A stretch of DNA of 64,000 nt from Ruminococcaceae bacterium FB2012 (GCA_900104495.1 FMXS01000013.1:1-64000), one strand, 5' to 3'; positions 51,345-61,062 are shown, numbered from the stretch's first letter. Notes: generated from the sequence alone by a model not told the origin. Numbers and translations: made by a program.

Positions 51345-51827
51345 ATGAGTGTTATCCAGGGGTTTAAAAACATTTTTATCGGTGATGAAGAAGATACTGA
51401 ACAAGAGGAGGATTATCGTTCCGTGTACGAAGATACCAGAAGCAGCAGAAAAGCAGATGCTCCGAAGCCTGCACCTCAGCCTAAGCCGGAGCCGCAGCCC
51501 AGACCGACTTATTCCCGTCCTCAGCAGCAGTCCTCAGCTGATTACGACAGCTCGCTGAAGATCGTTCTTGCCAGACCCGAGAAGTATTCCGAGGTCACTG
51601 AGATCGGCAATGACATCAATTTGAAGAAGACTGTTCTTCTCAATCTTGAGAATGTCAAGAGCGACGACGCCAAGAGGATCCTTGATTTTATTTCCGGCGT
51701 TGCTTATGCTAACAATGCAAAGATCAAGATGATGGCTCAGAAGACTTTCGCTATTATTCCGAGCAACGTTCAGTTCGTCGGTGACGATCTTATGAGCGAG
51801 CTTGAAAATAACGGCTACAGCTTCTGA
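51345..51827 (+). CDS. sepF: Cell division protein SepF
   Basis: Bundles and anchors FtsZ filaments at mid-cell. The 160 residues comprise an N-terminal membrane-binding helix (MSVIQGFKNIFIG), an acidic to Pro-rich linker (about 15-60) and the conserved C-terminal SepF domain (ILARPEKYSEVTEI, VLLNLENV, RILDFISGVAYA). GGAGGG precedes the ATG. The stop overlaps the start of the next gene by one base. Confidence 0.95.
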   Translation: MSVIQGFKNIFIGDEEDTEQEEDYRSVYEDTRSSRKADAPKPAPQPKPEPQPRPTYSRPQQQSSADYDSSLKIVLARPEKYSEVTEIGNDINLKKTVLLNLENVKSDDAKRILDFISGVAYANNAKIKMMAQKTFAIIPSNVQFVGDDLMSELENNGYSF

Positions 51828-52603
51828 TGAAAAACAGTCTGTCATTTCTGGGACAGCTTTCCGATGAAGATAAGCTGCTTGCAGGGAGAATGACAGATAA
51901 TGTCAGAGCTTGCGGGGAGAAATACGAGACCGTATTTACCTTTTTCCTCGATGAACATCAGCAGGCGCTCTGCAAAAAAGTGCTTGCATCGGAGTGCTTT
52001 GACAATTATCTCTTCTGGGGCGGATATGAAGGTGCCCAGCGCTGTGTGCTGGGTATGTTTCCGCCGTATGATACTGTCAGCAAGGATATGTTTCCCATAA
52101 AGGCTGTCGGGTTTTCTTTCAGAAAGAACGATACCCTCAGCCACAGGGACTTCCTTGGCTGCCTTATGTCTCTTGGCATTGAAAGAAATACCGTGGGCGA
52201 TATCGTCGTTTCGGAAGGACAAGCAGTTGCCTTTGTTTACAAAACGGTCGCCCCCACGGTGCTGATGTCTGAGAAAGTGGGCAGAGTCGGCGTAAAAGCC
52301 TTTGAATTCACCGAGGAGATAACTGTCCACGAACCAAATTTTGTTTCTTTGAGCGGCACTGTCGCTTCTTTGAGGCTTGACAGTGTACTTAGTGTTGCTT
52401 TAAGGCTTTCGAGAGAAAAGTCTGCTTCACTGATAAGAAACGGCAGCGTTCAGGTGAATCATGTCGTTTCGCTGCTTGCAGATACCAAGCTCGTCCAGGA
52501 CGATGTTTTATCTGTTAAAGGCTACGGAAAATTTGTCCTGACCGACGTAGGCTCTCTTACAAAGAAAAACAGGATACATATTATTGTAAACAAATACATT
52601 TAG
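51827..52603 (+). CDS. YlmH-type S4 RNA-binding protein
   Basis: A 258-residue protein of the YlmH family. It has a conserved N-terminal domain (about 1-150; FGGYEGAQR-like FWGGYEGAQRCVLGMFP, RDFLGCLMSLGIERNTVGDI) and a C-terminal S4 RNA-binding domain (about 180-240; LRLDSVLSVALRLSREKSAS). In Bacillus, YlmH helps rescue stalled ribosomes by binding peptidyl-tRNA on the large subunit. ATG 51827 overlaps the sepF stop, so translation is coupled. Confidence 0.93.
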   Translation: MKNSLSFLGQLSDEDKLLAGRMTDNVRACGEKYETVFTFFLDEHQQALCKKVLASECFDNYLFWGGYEGAQRCVLGMFPPYDTVSKDMFPIKAVGFSFRKNDTLSHRDFLGCLMSLGIERNTVGDIVVSEGQAVAFVYKTVAPTVLMSEKVGRVGVKAFEFTEEITVHEPNFVSLSGTVASLRLDSVLSVALRLSREKSASLIRNGSVQVNHVVSLLADTKLVQDDVLSVKGYGKFVLTDVGSLTKKNRIHIIVNKYI

Positions 52604-52615
52604 GAGGTCATATCA

Positions 52616-53368
52616 ATGATGACAGCATCGAATATCAAAGCCAGATCGTTTTCTGCCGTAAGAAACGGCTATGATCCGGCTGAGGTCAAGGATTTTCTTG
52701 ACGAGATAGCCCAGGAATATGAGGCTGCTCTTAAATCAAAGGAAGAAAGCGATGAAAAAGTCAAGAAGCTGAATGAGGAGCTTGCCAAGTACCGTGAGGA
52801 CGAGGAGGCTATCAAGAGCGCTCTCGTTCATTCTCAGAAGGAAGCAAGCAAAATCATTTCCGATGCCAAGTCGCAGGCAAGAGATATGATCGAGTCCGCC
52901 AAGACGGAAGAGATCCGGCTCAGAGAGCAGAGCTCTACCGAGTGTGAGCGAATCACCAAGGAGTATCACGACAGATGCGCCGAGATGATCAAGCAGGAGA
53001 CAGAGAAGACCAAGCAGAAGATAGATGAGATCAACAAAGAATACAGAGCTGAAAAGGCACGCTATGACGAGCTCAAGCGAGAGGTCACTCTGTTCAAGGC
53101 CGAGCTTCTGCCCCTTTATCAGAAACAGCTTGCGCTTATCATGCAGCTCCCCGAGACCGAGCTTGAAGAAGAGGATACATCCGCTGCTGAGGAAGCCGCT
53201 GCTGCCGAGGCTAAGGCCGCCGAGGAGGCTGCCGCTCAGGCTGAGGCGGAAAGAAAGGCCGCCGAGGAAGCTGCCGAGAAGGAACACATCGACAAGATAC
53301 TTAACACAGGTTCCTTTGAGCCCGTTCTGCCCAAGGAGCAGGATCTTAAATTCGGCAAAAATAATTAA
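52616..53368 (+). CDS. divIVA: Cell division protein DivIVA
   Basis: A 250-residue polar and septal scaffold. The N-terminal membrane-binding domain (IKARSFSAVRNGYDPAEVKDFL) is typical, followed by a long coiled coil (about 25-170) and an Ala/Glu-rich low-complexity stretch (about 185-225). AGGAGG at 52602-52607 gives 8 bases to ATG 52616; the next codon is also ATG. It sits at its conserved place after ylmH and before ileS. Confidence 0.94.
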   Translation: MMTASNIKARSFSAVRNGYDPAEVKDFLDEIAQEYEAALKSKEESDEKVKKLNEELAKYREDEEAIKSALVHSQKEASKIISDAKSQARDMIESAKTEEIRLREQSSTECERITKEYHDRCAEMIKQETEKTKQKIDEINKEYRAEKARYDELKREVTLFKAELLPLYQKQLALIMQLPETELEEEDTSAAEEAAAAEAKAAEEAAAQAEAERKAAEEAAEKEHIDKILNTGSFEPVLPKEQDLKFGKNN

Positions 53369-53386
53369 TCGTTAGGAGCATGATCA

Positions 53387-56167
53387 ATGTCACAGGATTA
53401 TAACAAGACACTTAATCTCCCTGTAACGGATTTCCCGATGAGAGGAAATCTGCCCAAAAGGGAGCCCGACGCTATAAAAAAGTGGGAATCGGACAGACTC
53501 TACTATAAGATCATCGACAGAAACAAGAACAAGCCTACTTATATTCTCCACGACGGCCCTCCGTATGCCAACGGAGATATCCACCTCGGCACCGCGCTTA
53601 ACAAGGTGCTGAAGGATATTATCGTCAAGTATAAGAATATGAGCGGTTTCTGCTCCAACTATGTTCCCGGCTGGGATACTCACGGTCTGCCTATCGAGCT
53701 CAAAGCTATGAAGAAGATCGGCGTCGAGAACGGTGCTATCCCTCCTGTTGAGCTTAGAAAGCATTGCAGAGAGTTTGCACTTTCTTTCGTTGATACACAG
53801 AGAGAGCAGTTCAAGCGTCTTGGTGTCCTCGGTGACTTTGACGATCCTTATCTGACCTTAAAGCCCGAATTTGAGGCAAGACAGGTCAAGGTCTTCGGCG
53901 AAATGGCCAAGAGGGGATATATCTACAAGGGCTTAAAGCCTGTATACTGGTGCCCCGAGTGCCAGACCGCCCTTGCCGAGGCTGAGATCGAGTACCAGGA
54001 CGACCCCTGTACCTCTATCTTCGTTAAGTTCAAGGTGACAGAGGATAAGGGCCTCCTTGCACCTCTCGGTTTAGATAAGGATAATACCTATTTTGTAATT
54101 TGGACAACTACCACCTGGACACTTCCGGGCAACGTTGCTATCTGCCTCGGCCCCGATTACGATTATACCGTTGTTAAGGCCGGCGGAGAGAATTATATCA
54201 TGGCTGAGTATCTCGTTCCCGAGACCATGAGAAAGGCCGGCATCACAGAGTACGAAACTGTCGGACAGTTCACCGGCAAGGAGCTGGAATTCTGCAAGGC
54301 TCAGCATCCCTTTATGGACAGGACATCCCTCGTTATTGTGGGTGACCATGTAACGCTTGAAAGCGGTACGGGCTGCGTTCATACCGCTCCCGGCTACGGC
54401 GTCGATGACTTTGAGGTCTGCAAGAAGTATGACCTGCCTATCGTTGTAGGCGTTGACGGCAAGGGCGTTCTGACCGAGGAATCCGGAATGTTTGCGGGCA
54501 TTCCCACAAACAAGGCTCACGATATTATCGCCAAGCATATGACCGAGACCGGAAATCTGCTGGCTACCGAAAAGATCGTCCACCAGTATCCTCACTGCTG
54601 GAGATGCAAGTCGCCTATCCTGTTCAGAGCTACCGATCAGTGGTTCTGTTCGGTTAACGACTTCAAAGAGGAAGCCGTAAAGGCTATCGAGAACGTCAAG
54701 TGGATTCCTGCCTGGGGCGAGGAGCGCATCAAGGGCATGGTCCGTGACCGTTCCGACTGGTGTATTTCCCGTCAGAGGACCTGGGGCGTGCCTATCCCGA
54801 TCATCTACTGCAAGGACTGCGGCAAGCCTATCGTGAACGAGACCACTATCGACGCTATCTCCGAGCTGTTCCGTAAGGAGGGCTCTGATGCCTGGTACAT
54901 CCGTGACCTTAAAGAATTCATCCCCGAGAGCGTTAAATGCGAATGCGGCTGCGGTGAGTTCGAGAAGGAAACGGATATCATGGATGTTTGGTTCGACAGC
55001 GGCTGCACCCATGCAGGCGTTGTTTCCGAAAGAGAGGACCTTTCTTTCCCCGCTGACCTCTATCTTGAAGGTGCCGACCAGTACAGAGGCTGGTTCCAGT
55101 CTTCGCTGCTGACATCCGTTGTTGTAAACGGCTGTGCTCCTTATAAGGCTGTCTGCACACACGGCTGGGTCGTTGACGGACAGGGCAGAACGATGCATAA
55201 ATCTCTCGGAAACGGTATTGATCCCAAGGATATCACCGACAAATACGGTGCCGATATCCTCAGACTTTGGGTCGCTTCCTCCGATTACCATTCAGACATC
55301 AGAATTTCCAAGGATATTCTGGCTCAGCTTTCCGATTCTTATAAGAAGATCAGAAACACCGCAAGATTCATCCTCGGAAACCTTACAGAGTTTGATATCA
55401 ACAAAGATGCCGTGGCTTACGACGATCTTATGGAGATCGACAAGTTGGCTCTTATCAAGCTGGACGAGCTTATCGATAAGGTAAACGCCGCTTATGAAGT
55501 ATTTGATTATCATATCGTATTCCACGCTATCCATAATTTCTGCGTTATAGATATGTCAAACTATTATCTTGATGTTATCAAGGACAGGCTCTATTGCGAA
55601 AAGGCCGGCTCTCTTGAAAGAAGAGCGGCACAGACCACGATCTATAAGATACTTTCGGCTATCGCAAGGCTTGTTGCGCCCATCCTTTCCTTCACAGCCG
55701 ACGAGATCTGGAGCTTTATGCCTCACGTTGAAGGCGAGGCTGCAGAGAGCATTTTCTTAAACGATATGCCCGAAAAGACCGGCTTGAAAGCTGACGAGAA
55801 GTTCACAGCCAAGTGGGGACTTATTTCAGCTATCAGAGAGGATGCCAAGAAGGCACTTGAACTGAAGAGAACCGACAAGGTCATCGGTGCTTCGCTGGAA
55901 GCATCCGTAACGATCTATTCCGATGAAATGGCCGATGCAATCAAGGCTGTTACCGCCGAGCTGAAGGATGCTCTGATCGTATCCGAGGTCAAGGTGGAAG
56001 CCGGCGCCGACAAGGGAGAGTTCAAGGGCGATATGCAGGGAGTTTCCTTCACCGTTAACAAGGCTGAGGGCGAAAAGTGCGAGAGGTGCTGGTCCTACGA
56101 CAAGACCGTCGGACAGCATCCCGATCACCCGACACTCTGCGCAAGGTGCTGCAGAGCAGTAGAATAA
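53387..56167 (+). CDS. ileS: Isoleucyl-tRNA synthetase
   Basis: Charges tRNA-Ile. The 926 residues hold the HIGH-type motif (PPYANGDIHLG), the editing domain (GLDKDNTYFVIWTTTTWTLP and following), the KMSKS-type motif reading TMHKSLGN (a form known in Clostridia) and a C-terminal zinc module (CERCWSYDKT, CARCCR). TAGGAGCAT precedes the ATG. No T-box leader fits in the 18-base gap after divIVA, so it is fed by read-through or an upstream promoter. Codon use is biased to highly expressed codons. Confidence 0.97.
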   Translation: MSQDYNKTLNLPVTDFPMRGNLPKREPDAIKKWESDRLYYKIIDRNKNKPTYILHDGPPYANGDIHLGTALNKVLKDIIVKYKNMSGFCSNYVPGWDTHGLPIELKAMKKIGVENGAIPPVELRKHCREFALSFVDTQREQFKRLGVLGDFDDPYLTLKPEFEARQVKVFGEMAKRGYIYKGLKPVYWCPECQTALAEAEIEYQDDPCTSIFVKFKVTEDKGLLAPLGLDKDNTYFVIWTTTTWTLPGNVAICLGPDYDYTVVKAGGENYIMAEYLVPETMRKAGITEYETVGQFTGKELEFCKAQHPFMDRTSLVIVGDHVTLESGTGCVHTAPGYGVDDFEVCKKYDLPIVVGVDGKGVLTEESGMFAGIPTNKAHDIIAKHMTETGNLLATEKIVHQYPHCWRCKSPILFRATDQWFCSVNDFKEEAVKAIENVKWIPAWGEERIKGMVRDRSDWCISRQRTWGVPIPIIYCKDCGKPIVNETTIDAISELFRKEGSDAWYIRDLKEFIPESVKCECGCGEFEKETDIMDVWFDSGCTHAGVVSEREDLSFPADLYLEGADQYRGWFQSSLLTSVVVNGCAPYKAVCTHGWVVDGQGRTMHKSLGNGIDPKDITDKYGADILRLWVASSDYHSDIRISKDILAQLSDSYKKIRNTARFILGNLTEFDINKDAVAYDDLMEIDKLALIKLDELIDKVNAAYEVFDYHIVFHAIHNFCVIDMSNYYLDVIKDRLYCEKAGSLERRAAQTTIYKILSAIARLVAPILSFTADEIWSFMPHVEGEAAESIFLNDMPEKTGLKADEKFTAKWGLISAIREDAKKALELKRTDKVIGASLEASVTIYSDEMADAIKAVTAELKDALIVSEVKVEAGADKGEFKGDMQGVSFTVNKAEGEKCERCWSYDKTVGQHPDHPTLCARCCRAVE

Positions 56168-56177
56168 TCAAGTAGCC

Positions 56178-56206
56178 AAGGGCTCTGTGAAACAGCAGAG
56201 CCTTTT
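56178..56206 (+). terminator. Terminator after ileS
   Basis: GGCTCTG at 56181-56187 pairs with CAGAGCC at 56196-56202, followed by TTTT. Its position rules out the GTG at 56187 as the lspA start. Confidence 0.78.
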
Positions 56207-56228
56207 GGCAGTTATAAAGGATTCATTG

Positions 56229-56780
56229 ATGTTTATTATCTCTTTGATCATTATCGCCTTGCTGACGCTGGCGGATCAGCTTATCAAGCTGGCAGTAGTA
56301 AATAATATTGATACTGGCGAGATCATCCGCGTCATTCATTTCGGCGATTTTGATGTTTTCAATCTGACCCACATCACCAACAAAGGCGCCGCCTGGAGCA
56401 TGATGGAGGGCAAGACCTGGTTTTTGGTGGGCTTTCCGCTGGTGGTCATCCTCGGCGGGATGGTCTATATGTATTTCAAACGCAAGGAAAGCAAACTTCT
56501 TATGGTTTCGCTGGCCCTGATAATCAGCGGCGGTATCGGCAATCTGATCGACCGCATCCGGCTTGGAGAGGTCGTGGATTATATCAAGTTTGAGCCGATC
56601 AATTTCCCGGTGTTCAACTTTGCAGATATATGCGTTGTGGTCGGAGTTATCGTTCTTGCGGTATATTTCCTATTTTTTGATAAGTCTTCAAAGAAAAAGC
56701 CGGTGGAAGCCGCCGAAACTGCCGATGCATCATCCGAAAACGCATCGGATACTCCAACTGAGGACATCACAGATGGATGA
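56229..56780 (+). CDS. lspA: Lipoprotein signal peptidase (signal peptidase II)
   Basis: Cleaves the signal peptide of lipoproteins such as the PrsA-like protein at 23483. The 183 residues have four membrane helices. The catalytic aspartates are D117 (GEVVDYIKF) and D133 (FNFADICVVVG), and NLTHITNKGAAWSMM and GGIGNLIDRI are family motifs. AAAGGA at 56216-56221 sets ATG 56229. The C-terminal 25 residues are an acidic, Ala/Ser-rich tail not needed for activity. It overlaps the next gene by 8 bases. Confidence 0.95.
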   Translation: MFIISLIIIALLTLADQLIKLAVVNNIDTGEIIRVIHFGDFDVFNLTHITNKGAAWSMMEGKTWFLVGFPLVVILGGMVYMYFKRKESKLLMVSLALIISGGIGNLIDRIRLGEVVDYIKFEPINFPVFNFADICVVVGVIVLAVYFLFFDKSSKKKPVEAAETADASSENASDTPTEDITDG

Positions 56781-57681
56781 ACTGCTTTTAGAAGCCGATC
56801 AAACATGCAAAGGTGAACGGCTTGACAAATGGATCTCCGAACAATGTGACGAACTGACACGAAATGCTGTACAAAAGCTTATCGAAAACGGGTCTGTAAA
56901 GGTCAATGACTGTACGCCCGTCAAAAATTACAAGCTCAAAGGCGGGGAGCAGGTAAGTATTGTTATCCCCGAGCCGGAGGTGCTTGATGTCGTCCCGCAG
57001 GACATCCCGATAGATATTGTTTACGAGGACGATGATCTTCTGATTGTTAACAAGCCCAAAGGAATGGTGGTTCATCCTGCCGCAGGAAATCCCGACGGCA
57101 CCCTTGTGAACGCTCTGCTGTTTCATTGCAAGGGCAGGCTTTCGAGCATAAACGGGGTCATCCGTCCGGGGATCGTGCATAGGATCGACAAGCTCACCAG
57201 CGGTCTGCTTATCGTCGCCAAAAACGACAACGCCCATAATAAGCTGGCTGAGCAGATCAAGGAACACTCGTTCACGCGGGAGTATCAAGCTGTTTGCTGC
57301 GGACGCTTCAAGGAAAAGCAAGGCACAGTTGATGCACCTATCGGACGAAGCAAATTTGACCGAAAGAAAATGTGTGTGACCGAGCAGAATTCCAGGCACG
57401 CAGTAACGCATTACGAGGTGCTTGAAGAGTTCGGACAGTATTCACTTGTCAGATTCAGACTTGAAACAGGCAGAACGCATCAGATAAGAGTCCACTGTGC
57501 CTATATCGGGCATCCGGTGCTGGGAGATGAGGTCTACGGAAAGCCTTTCAAGGGCATCGAGGGGCAGTGCCTTCACGCAAAGCTTATCGGTTTTGTTCAT
57601 CCGACTACCGGTGAATATATGGAGTTTGACAGCGAACTGCCGGAATACTTCCGCAAAATGCTTGACAAACTCAAGAAATGA
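56773..57681 (+). CDS. RluD-type pseudouridine synthase
   Basis: A 302-residue enzyme with an N-terminal S4 domain (about 14-75) and an RluA-family catalytic domain. The active-site Asp lies in HRIDKLTSGLLIVAKND, followed by GRTHQIRVHCAYIGHPVLGD. It directly follows lspA, the standard place of the RluD/YlyB gene in Firmicutes, which supports large ribosomal subunit RNA as target. Start is ATG 56773 with GAGGA upstream; the longer frame to 56563 lies inside lspA. The overlap implies coupling. Confidence 0.93.
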   Translation: MDELLLEADQTCKGERLDKWISEQCDELTRNAVQKLIENGSVKVNDCTPVKNYKLKGGEQVSIVIPEPEVLDVVPQDIPIDIVYEDDDLLIVNKPKGMVVHPAAGNPDGTLVNALLFHCKGRLSSINGVIRPGIVHRIDKLTSGLLIVAKNDNAHNKLAEQIKEHSFTREYQAVCCGRFKEKQGTVDAPIGRSKFDRKKMCVTEQNSRHAVTHYEVLEEFGQYSLVRFRLETGRTHQIRVHCAYIGHPVLGDEVYGKPFKGIEGQCLHAKLIGFVHPTTGEYMEFDSELPEYFRKMLDKLKK

Positions 57682-57695
57682 GGATACTTACACAA

Positions 57696-58514
57696 ATGTT
57701 TGAGGATATAAGCCGGGTGCTTCTTATCACCGATATGGACGGCACGTTTCTGCCCGCCAGCAAAATACCGAGCAGGGCGAATCTCGAAGCCGTTGAAAGG
57801 CTTCAGAAGGCCGGCGGAAGGTTTTCTATCGCAACGGGAAGATCATTGCAGGCTTCTCAGCAGTATTTCGATCTTTTGACCGTTAATGCGCCGATAATAA
57901 TGTGCAACGGCGGTATGGTCTACGATATAAACGAGAAAATACAGTATTACGATGTATACCTGCCCGAAAAGGCAAGATGCTTTACAGATACGATCCTGCG
58001 CAACAATTCCAACGTAGGATGTGAAGTTTTATTGCTTGACGGCGTTTTTGTCCCGCAGATGACCCCAATGGAGGAACAGCACTGTAAGATATGCAAGGTC
58101 GATCCTATCTTATGTGATGTTTCCTCTATACCGCAGAACTGGTACAAGGTCCTGTTCGCCCTTGAAGAAGATAAAATGGACGGACTTATCGGATTTGTTG
58201 AGTCCCGGGGCTTTGAAGGCGTGGATTTTGTGCGGTCTGCGCCGTTCTACTATGAAATGCTTCCCCTTGACATTTCCAAGGGCTCTGCGCTGAAAGAAAT
58301 GAAAAAAGCCTGCGGCATGGATGAATATACCGTGATCGCGGTGGGAGATTACAACAACGACATTGAGATGCTGAAAGCCGCCGATATCGGTATTTGTCCC
58401 TCAAATGCCACCGAGGAGACCAAGGCCGCCGCAGATATCGTGCTTGACATATCCTGCGAAGAGGATGCTATCGCAAAAGTTGTTGATCTTATATTTTCTA
58501 AGTTTGATAAATGA
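57696..58514 (+). CDS. HAD-superfamily Cof-type phosphatase
   Basis: A 272-residue haloacid-dehalogenase phosphatase of the Cof/YidA type. The nucleophile lies in TDMDGTFL, motif II in SIATGRS, and the late GDYNNDIEML gives the metal-binding acids. The cap domain is in the middle (about 80-190). Substrates of such enzymes are usually sugar phosphates or flavin-related phosphates; none can be read here. Start ATG 57696 follows GAGGA by 11 bases; ATG 57678, overlapping the previous stop, is an alternative giving 278 residues. Confidence 0.88.
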   Translation: MFEDISRVLLITDMDGTFLPASKIPSRANLEAVERLQKAGGRFSIATGRSLQASQQYFDLLTVNAPIIMCNGGMVYDINEKIQYYDVYLPEKARCFTDTILRNNSNVGCEVLLLDGVFVPQMTPMEEQHCKICKVDPILCDVSSIPQNWYKVLFALEEDKMDGLIGFVESRGFEGVDFVRSAPFYYEMLPLDISKGSALKEMKKACGMDEYTVIAVGDYNNDIEMLKAADIGICPSNATEETKAAADIVLDISCEEDAIAKVVDLIFSKFDK

Positions 58515-58544
58515 TATTATATCATATAATTTGGAGGTTATGTT

Positions 58545-59384
58545 ATGGATGCTACTATCAAAAAACAGCTTGAGATCACAGCCTGCAAAGTGCGCCTCGG
58601 TATAATCGAGGGTGTTTTCAATGCTAAATCGGGTCACCCCGGCGGTTCTCTTTCGATCGCAGATGTGCTGACTTATCTCTATTTTGCGAAGATGAATGTC
58701 TATCCGAATTCCCCGGATGAGCCCGAAAGGGACAGATTCGTGCTTTCAAAGGGCCACACGGCTCCCGCTCTTTACTCCGTGCTTGCCGAGAAAGGCTTCT
58801 TTGACAAGAACGAGCTCAAGAGCCTGCGTCATATCGGCGCTATGCTCCAGGGACATCCCTGCATCACTATCCCCGGTGTAGATATGTCCTCGGGTTCGCT
58901 TGGACAGGGCATTTCCGCCGCCTGCGGTATGGCTCTTTCCGGCAAGATCAGCAATAATACTTACAAGGTATACACCGTCCTCGGCGACGGTGAGATCGAA
59001 GAGGGCCAGGTTTGGGAGGCTGCGATGTTTGCGGCACACTACAAGCTTGACAATCTCGTTGCCGTAGTTGACAACAACGGCCTTCAGATAGACGGCAAGA
59101 TCAGCGACGTTATGAGTCCCTATCCCATTAAGGAGAAGTTTGAGGCCTTCGGCTGGCACGCTATCGAAATGAACGCTCACGATTTCGACGACATCGAGAG
59201 AGCCTTTGACGAGGCCGAGAAGATCTCGGGACAGCCTGTCGTTATCATTCAGAAGAGCGTTAAGGGTAAAGGCGTATCCTTTATGGAGAATCAAGTGGGC
59301 TGGCACGGTACCGCTCCCAATGCGGAACAGTACGAGCAGGCAGTTTCCGAGCTGAACGCTAAACTTAAGGAATTGGAGGGCTGA
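58545..59384 (+). CDS. Transketolase, N-terminal subunit
   Basis: A 279-residue thiamine-diphosphate-binding half of transketolase, which transfers two-carbon units in the pentose phosphate pathway. It has GHPGGSLS, the cofactor motif GDGEIEEGQVWEA ending in NNNGLQ, and metal ligands around it. In many Firmicutes and archaea transketolase is two genes, as here; the second subunit begins 3 bases after the stop. TTGGAGGTTA precedes the ATG. Confidence 0.95.
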   Translation: MDATIKKQLEITACKVRLGIIEGVFNAKSGHPGGSLSIADVLTYLYFAKMNVYPNSPDEPERDRFVLSKGHTAPALYSVLAEKGFFDKNELKSLRHIGAMLQGHPCITIPGVDMSSGSLGQGISAACGMALSGKISNNTYKVYTVLGDGEIEEGQVWEAAMFAAHYKLDNLVAVVDNNGLQIDGKISDVMSPYPIKEKFEAFGWHAIEMNAHDFDDIERAFDEAEKISGQPVVIIQKSVKGKGVSFMENQVGWHGTAPNAEQYEQAVSELNAKLKELEG

Positions 59385-59387
59385 GCA

Positions 59388-60335
59388 ATGGCAGACGTAA
59401 TTAAGAAGGCTACAAGAGAGAGCTACGGAGAAGCGCTTGCTGCTCTCGGCGATAAGTATGAAAACCTTTATGTTCTTGATGCAGACCTTGCTGCTGCTAC
59501 CAAGACCGGTATTTTCAAGAAGAAGTTCCCGGAAAGATTTTTCGACTGCGGTATTGCAGAGGCTAACATGATGGGCGTTGCCGCCGGACTTGCCGCCACC
59601 GGCAAGATCCCCTTTGCTTCAACATTTGCTATGTTCGCTGCCGGACGCGCTTTTGAGATCGTCCGCAATTCTATCGGTTATCCTCACCTCAATGTTAAGA
59701 TCGGTGCTACTCACGCCGGTATTTCCGTAGGCGAAGACGGCGCTACTCATCAGTGCAACGAGGATATCGCTCTTATGCGTACTATCCCCGGAATGACGAT
59801 CATCAACCCCGCGGACGATGTTGAGGCTAAGGCTGCCGTTGAGGCTGCTATACAGCATAACGGTCCTGTTTATATGCGCTTCGGAAGACTGGCTGCGCCT
59901 GTTTTCAATGATGCTTCGACTTACAAGTTTGAGCTTGGCAAGGGCATCAAGCTCCGCGACGGCAATGACATCGCTATCGTTGCTACCGGACTTATGGTGT
60001 CCGAGGCTATCGAGGCCGCAAAGGTACTGGAGGCTGAGGGCATTTCGGCAACAGTCATCAACATCCATACTATCAAGCCCATTGATGAGGAGATCATCGT
60101 TGAGGCTGCCAAGGCCACCGGCCTTGTACTGACCGTTGAAGAGCATAGCATCATCGGAGGTCTCGGCTCCGCTGTCTGCGATGTCCTTTCGGCTAAGCTG
60201 CCCACGAAGGTGGTAAAGATTGGCGTGAATGATGAATTCGGCCATTCTGGTCCTGCGGTACAGCTTCTCAAGGATTTCGGTCTTTGTGCGGACAATATCG
60301 TCAAGACAGCGAAGGCAGCAGTTGCCGCCAAGTAA
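59388..60335 (+). CDS. Transketolase, C-terminal subunit
   Basis: A 315-residue partner of the preceding gene: the pyrimidine-binding domain (VLDADLAAATKTG, FFDCGIAEANMMGVAAGLA) and the C-terminal transketolase domain (IVATGLMVSEAIEAA, EEHSIIGGLGSAV). The two halves assemble into the active enzyme. Codon use is biased to highly expressed codons. A terminator follows at 60355. Confidence 0.95.
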   Translation: MADVIKKATRESYGEALAALGDKYENLYVLDADLAAATKTGIFKKKFPERFFDCGIAEANMMGVAAGLAATGKIPFASTFAMFAAGRAFEIVRNSIGYPHLNVKIGATHAGISVGEDGATHQCNEDIALMRTIPGMTIINPADDVEAKAAVEAAIQHNGPVYMRFGRLAAPVFNDASTYKFELGKGIKLRDGNDIAIVATGLMVSEAIEAAKVLEAEGISATVINIHTIKPIDEEIIVEAAKATGLVLTVEEHSIIGGLGSAVCDVLSAKLPTKVVKIGVNDEFGHSGPAVQLLKDFGLCADNIVKTAKAAVAAK

Positions 60336-60354
60336 TATATATCAAACAAAGATC

Positions 60355-60396
60355 AAAGGACGGGCTTAGAGATTGGCTCGTCCTTTCACTTTTTTG
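60355..60396 (+). terminator. Terminator after the transketolase genes
   Basis: AAAGGACG at 60355-60362 pairs with CGTCCTTT at 60379-60386, with a GC/GC inner pair, then CACTTTTTT. Confidence 0.82.
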
Positions 60397-60431
60397 GGGC
60401 TGTCATCCTATAATATTAAGGGGTGACGGCA

Positions 60432-61058
60432 TTGAGTTCAAGAAAAGCTTCAAAAAAATGTCTGCTTTCGTATGTACTTCTTTTTATTGCGATTTTTGTC
60501 ATCGTTGTTTTCGTAGTGATACACCAAAGCGTAAAGCATCATCTTGCCGAACTGTGCAGATATAAATGCGGTGAGATACTAAACAACATCCTGTCGGAGG
60601 CCGCTTCCGAGGCGGCGTCACTGGATGCGGACTATTATCGTATAAAACGTGACAACAGCGGCAGGATCGTTTCCGTTGAAGCCGATACGGCAGCTGTCAA
60701 TAAGCTGCAAAGTTTCCTTCGCAGCAGGGTCAACGAAAGTATATCATCAAACGAGTATGACAAAGTAACGCTGACGCTGGGCGATCTTACGGATATTGCC
60801 TATTTCAGCGGAAGAGGTCCCGAGATAAGCATCAGGTATCAGCGTTCCGGGACCGCAGATACCCGATTGGAGACTTCCTTTGAAGGCGCCGGCATAAATC
60901 AGACCAGATTCAAAGTTTCGATCATTGTTTCGGTGGAGTTTACGGCCTTTCTTCCCACCGGGGAGGAAAGCCTTGCAATAAGCGAGGAATATGTCGCGGC
61001 AGACACGGTGATAGTCGGAGAGGTGCCGGATTATTTTGCCCGCGAGGCGATCGTCTGA
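60432..61058 (+). CDS. yunB: Sporulation protein YunB
   Basis: A 208-residue membrane protein of the YunB sporulation family. One N-terminal membrane helix (about 12-35) precedes an extracytoplasmic alpha/beta domain (AVNKLQSFLRSRVNESI, ETSFEGAGINQTRFKVSI). In spore formers it is expressed in the mother cell. AAGGGG at 60418-60423 gives 8 bases to TTG 60432; GTG 60423 overlaps the ribosome site. TATAAT lies at 60409 without a good -35. It shows that sporulation-type genes persist in this genome. Confidence 0.88.
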   Translation: MSSRKASKKCLLSYVLLFIAIFVIVVFVVIHQSVKHHLAELCRYKCGEILNNILSEAASEAASLDADYYRIKRDNSGRIVSVEADTAAVNKLQSFLRSRVNESISSNEYDKVTLTLGDLTDIAYFSGRGPEISIRYQRSGTADTRLETSFEGAGINQTRFKVSIIVSVEFTAFLPTGEESLAISEEYVAADTVIVGEVPDYFAREAIV

Positions 61059-61062
61059 ACAT

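Noticed and set aside
53190..53290. Ala/Glu repeat in DivIVA as a DNA repeat
   Set aside because: It is a low-complexity protein stretch with varied codons, not a nucleotide repeat.
53369..53386. Possible T-box leader of ileS
   Set aside because: The gap to divIVA is only 18 bases and no T-box element is present upstream.
55192..55215. Altered KMSKS motif (TMHKSLGN) in IleRS as a loss of function
   Set aside because: This form is known in clostridial IleRS and all other motifs are intact.
54071..55291. 406-residue open frame on the minus strand within ileS
   Set aside because: Shadow of a strongly codon-biased gene; no recognisable domains.
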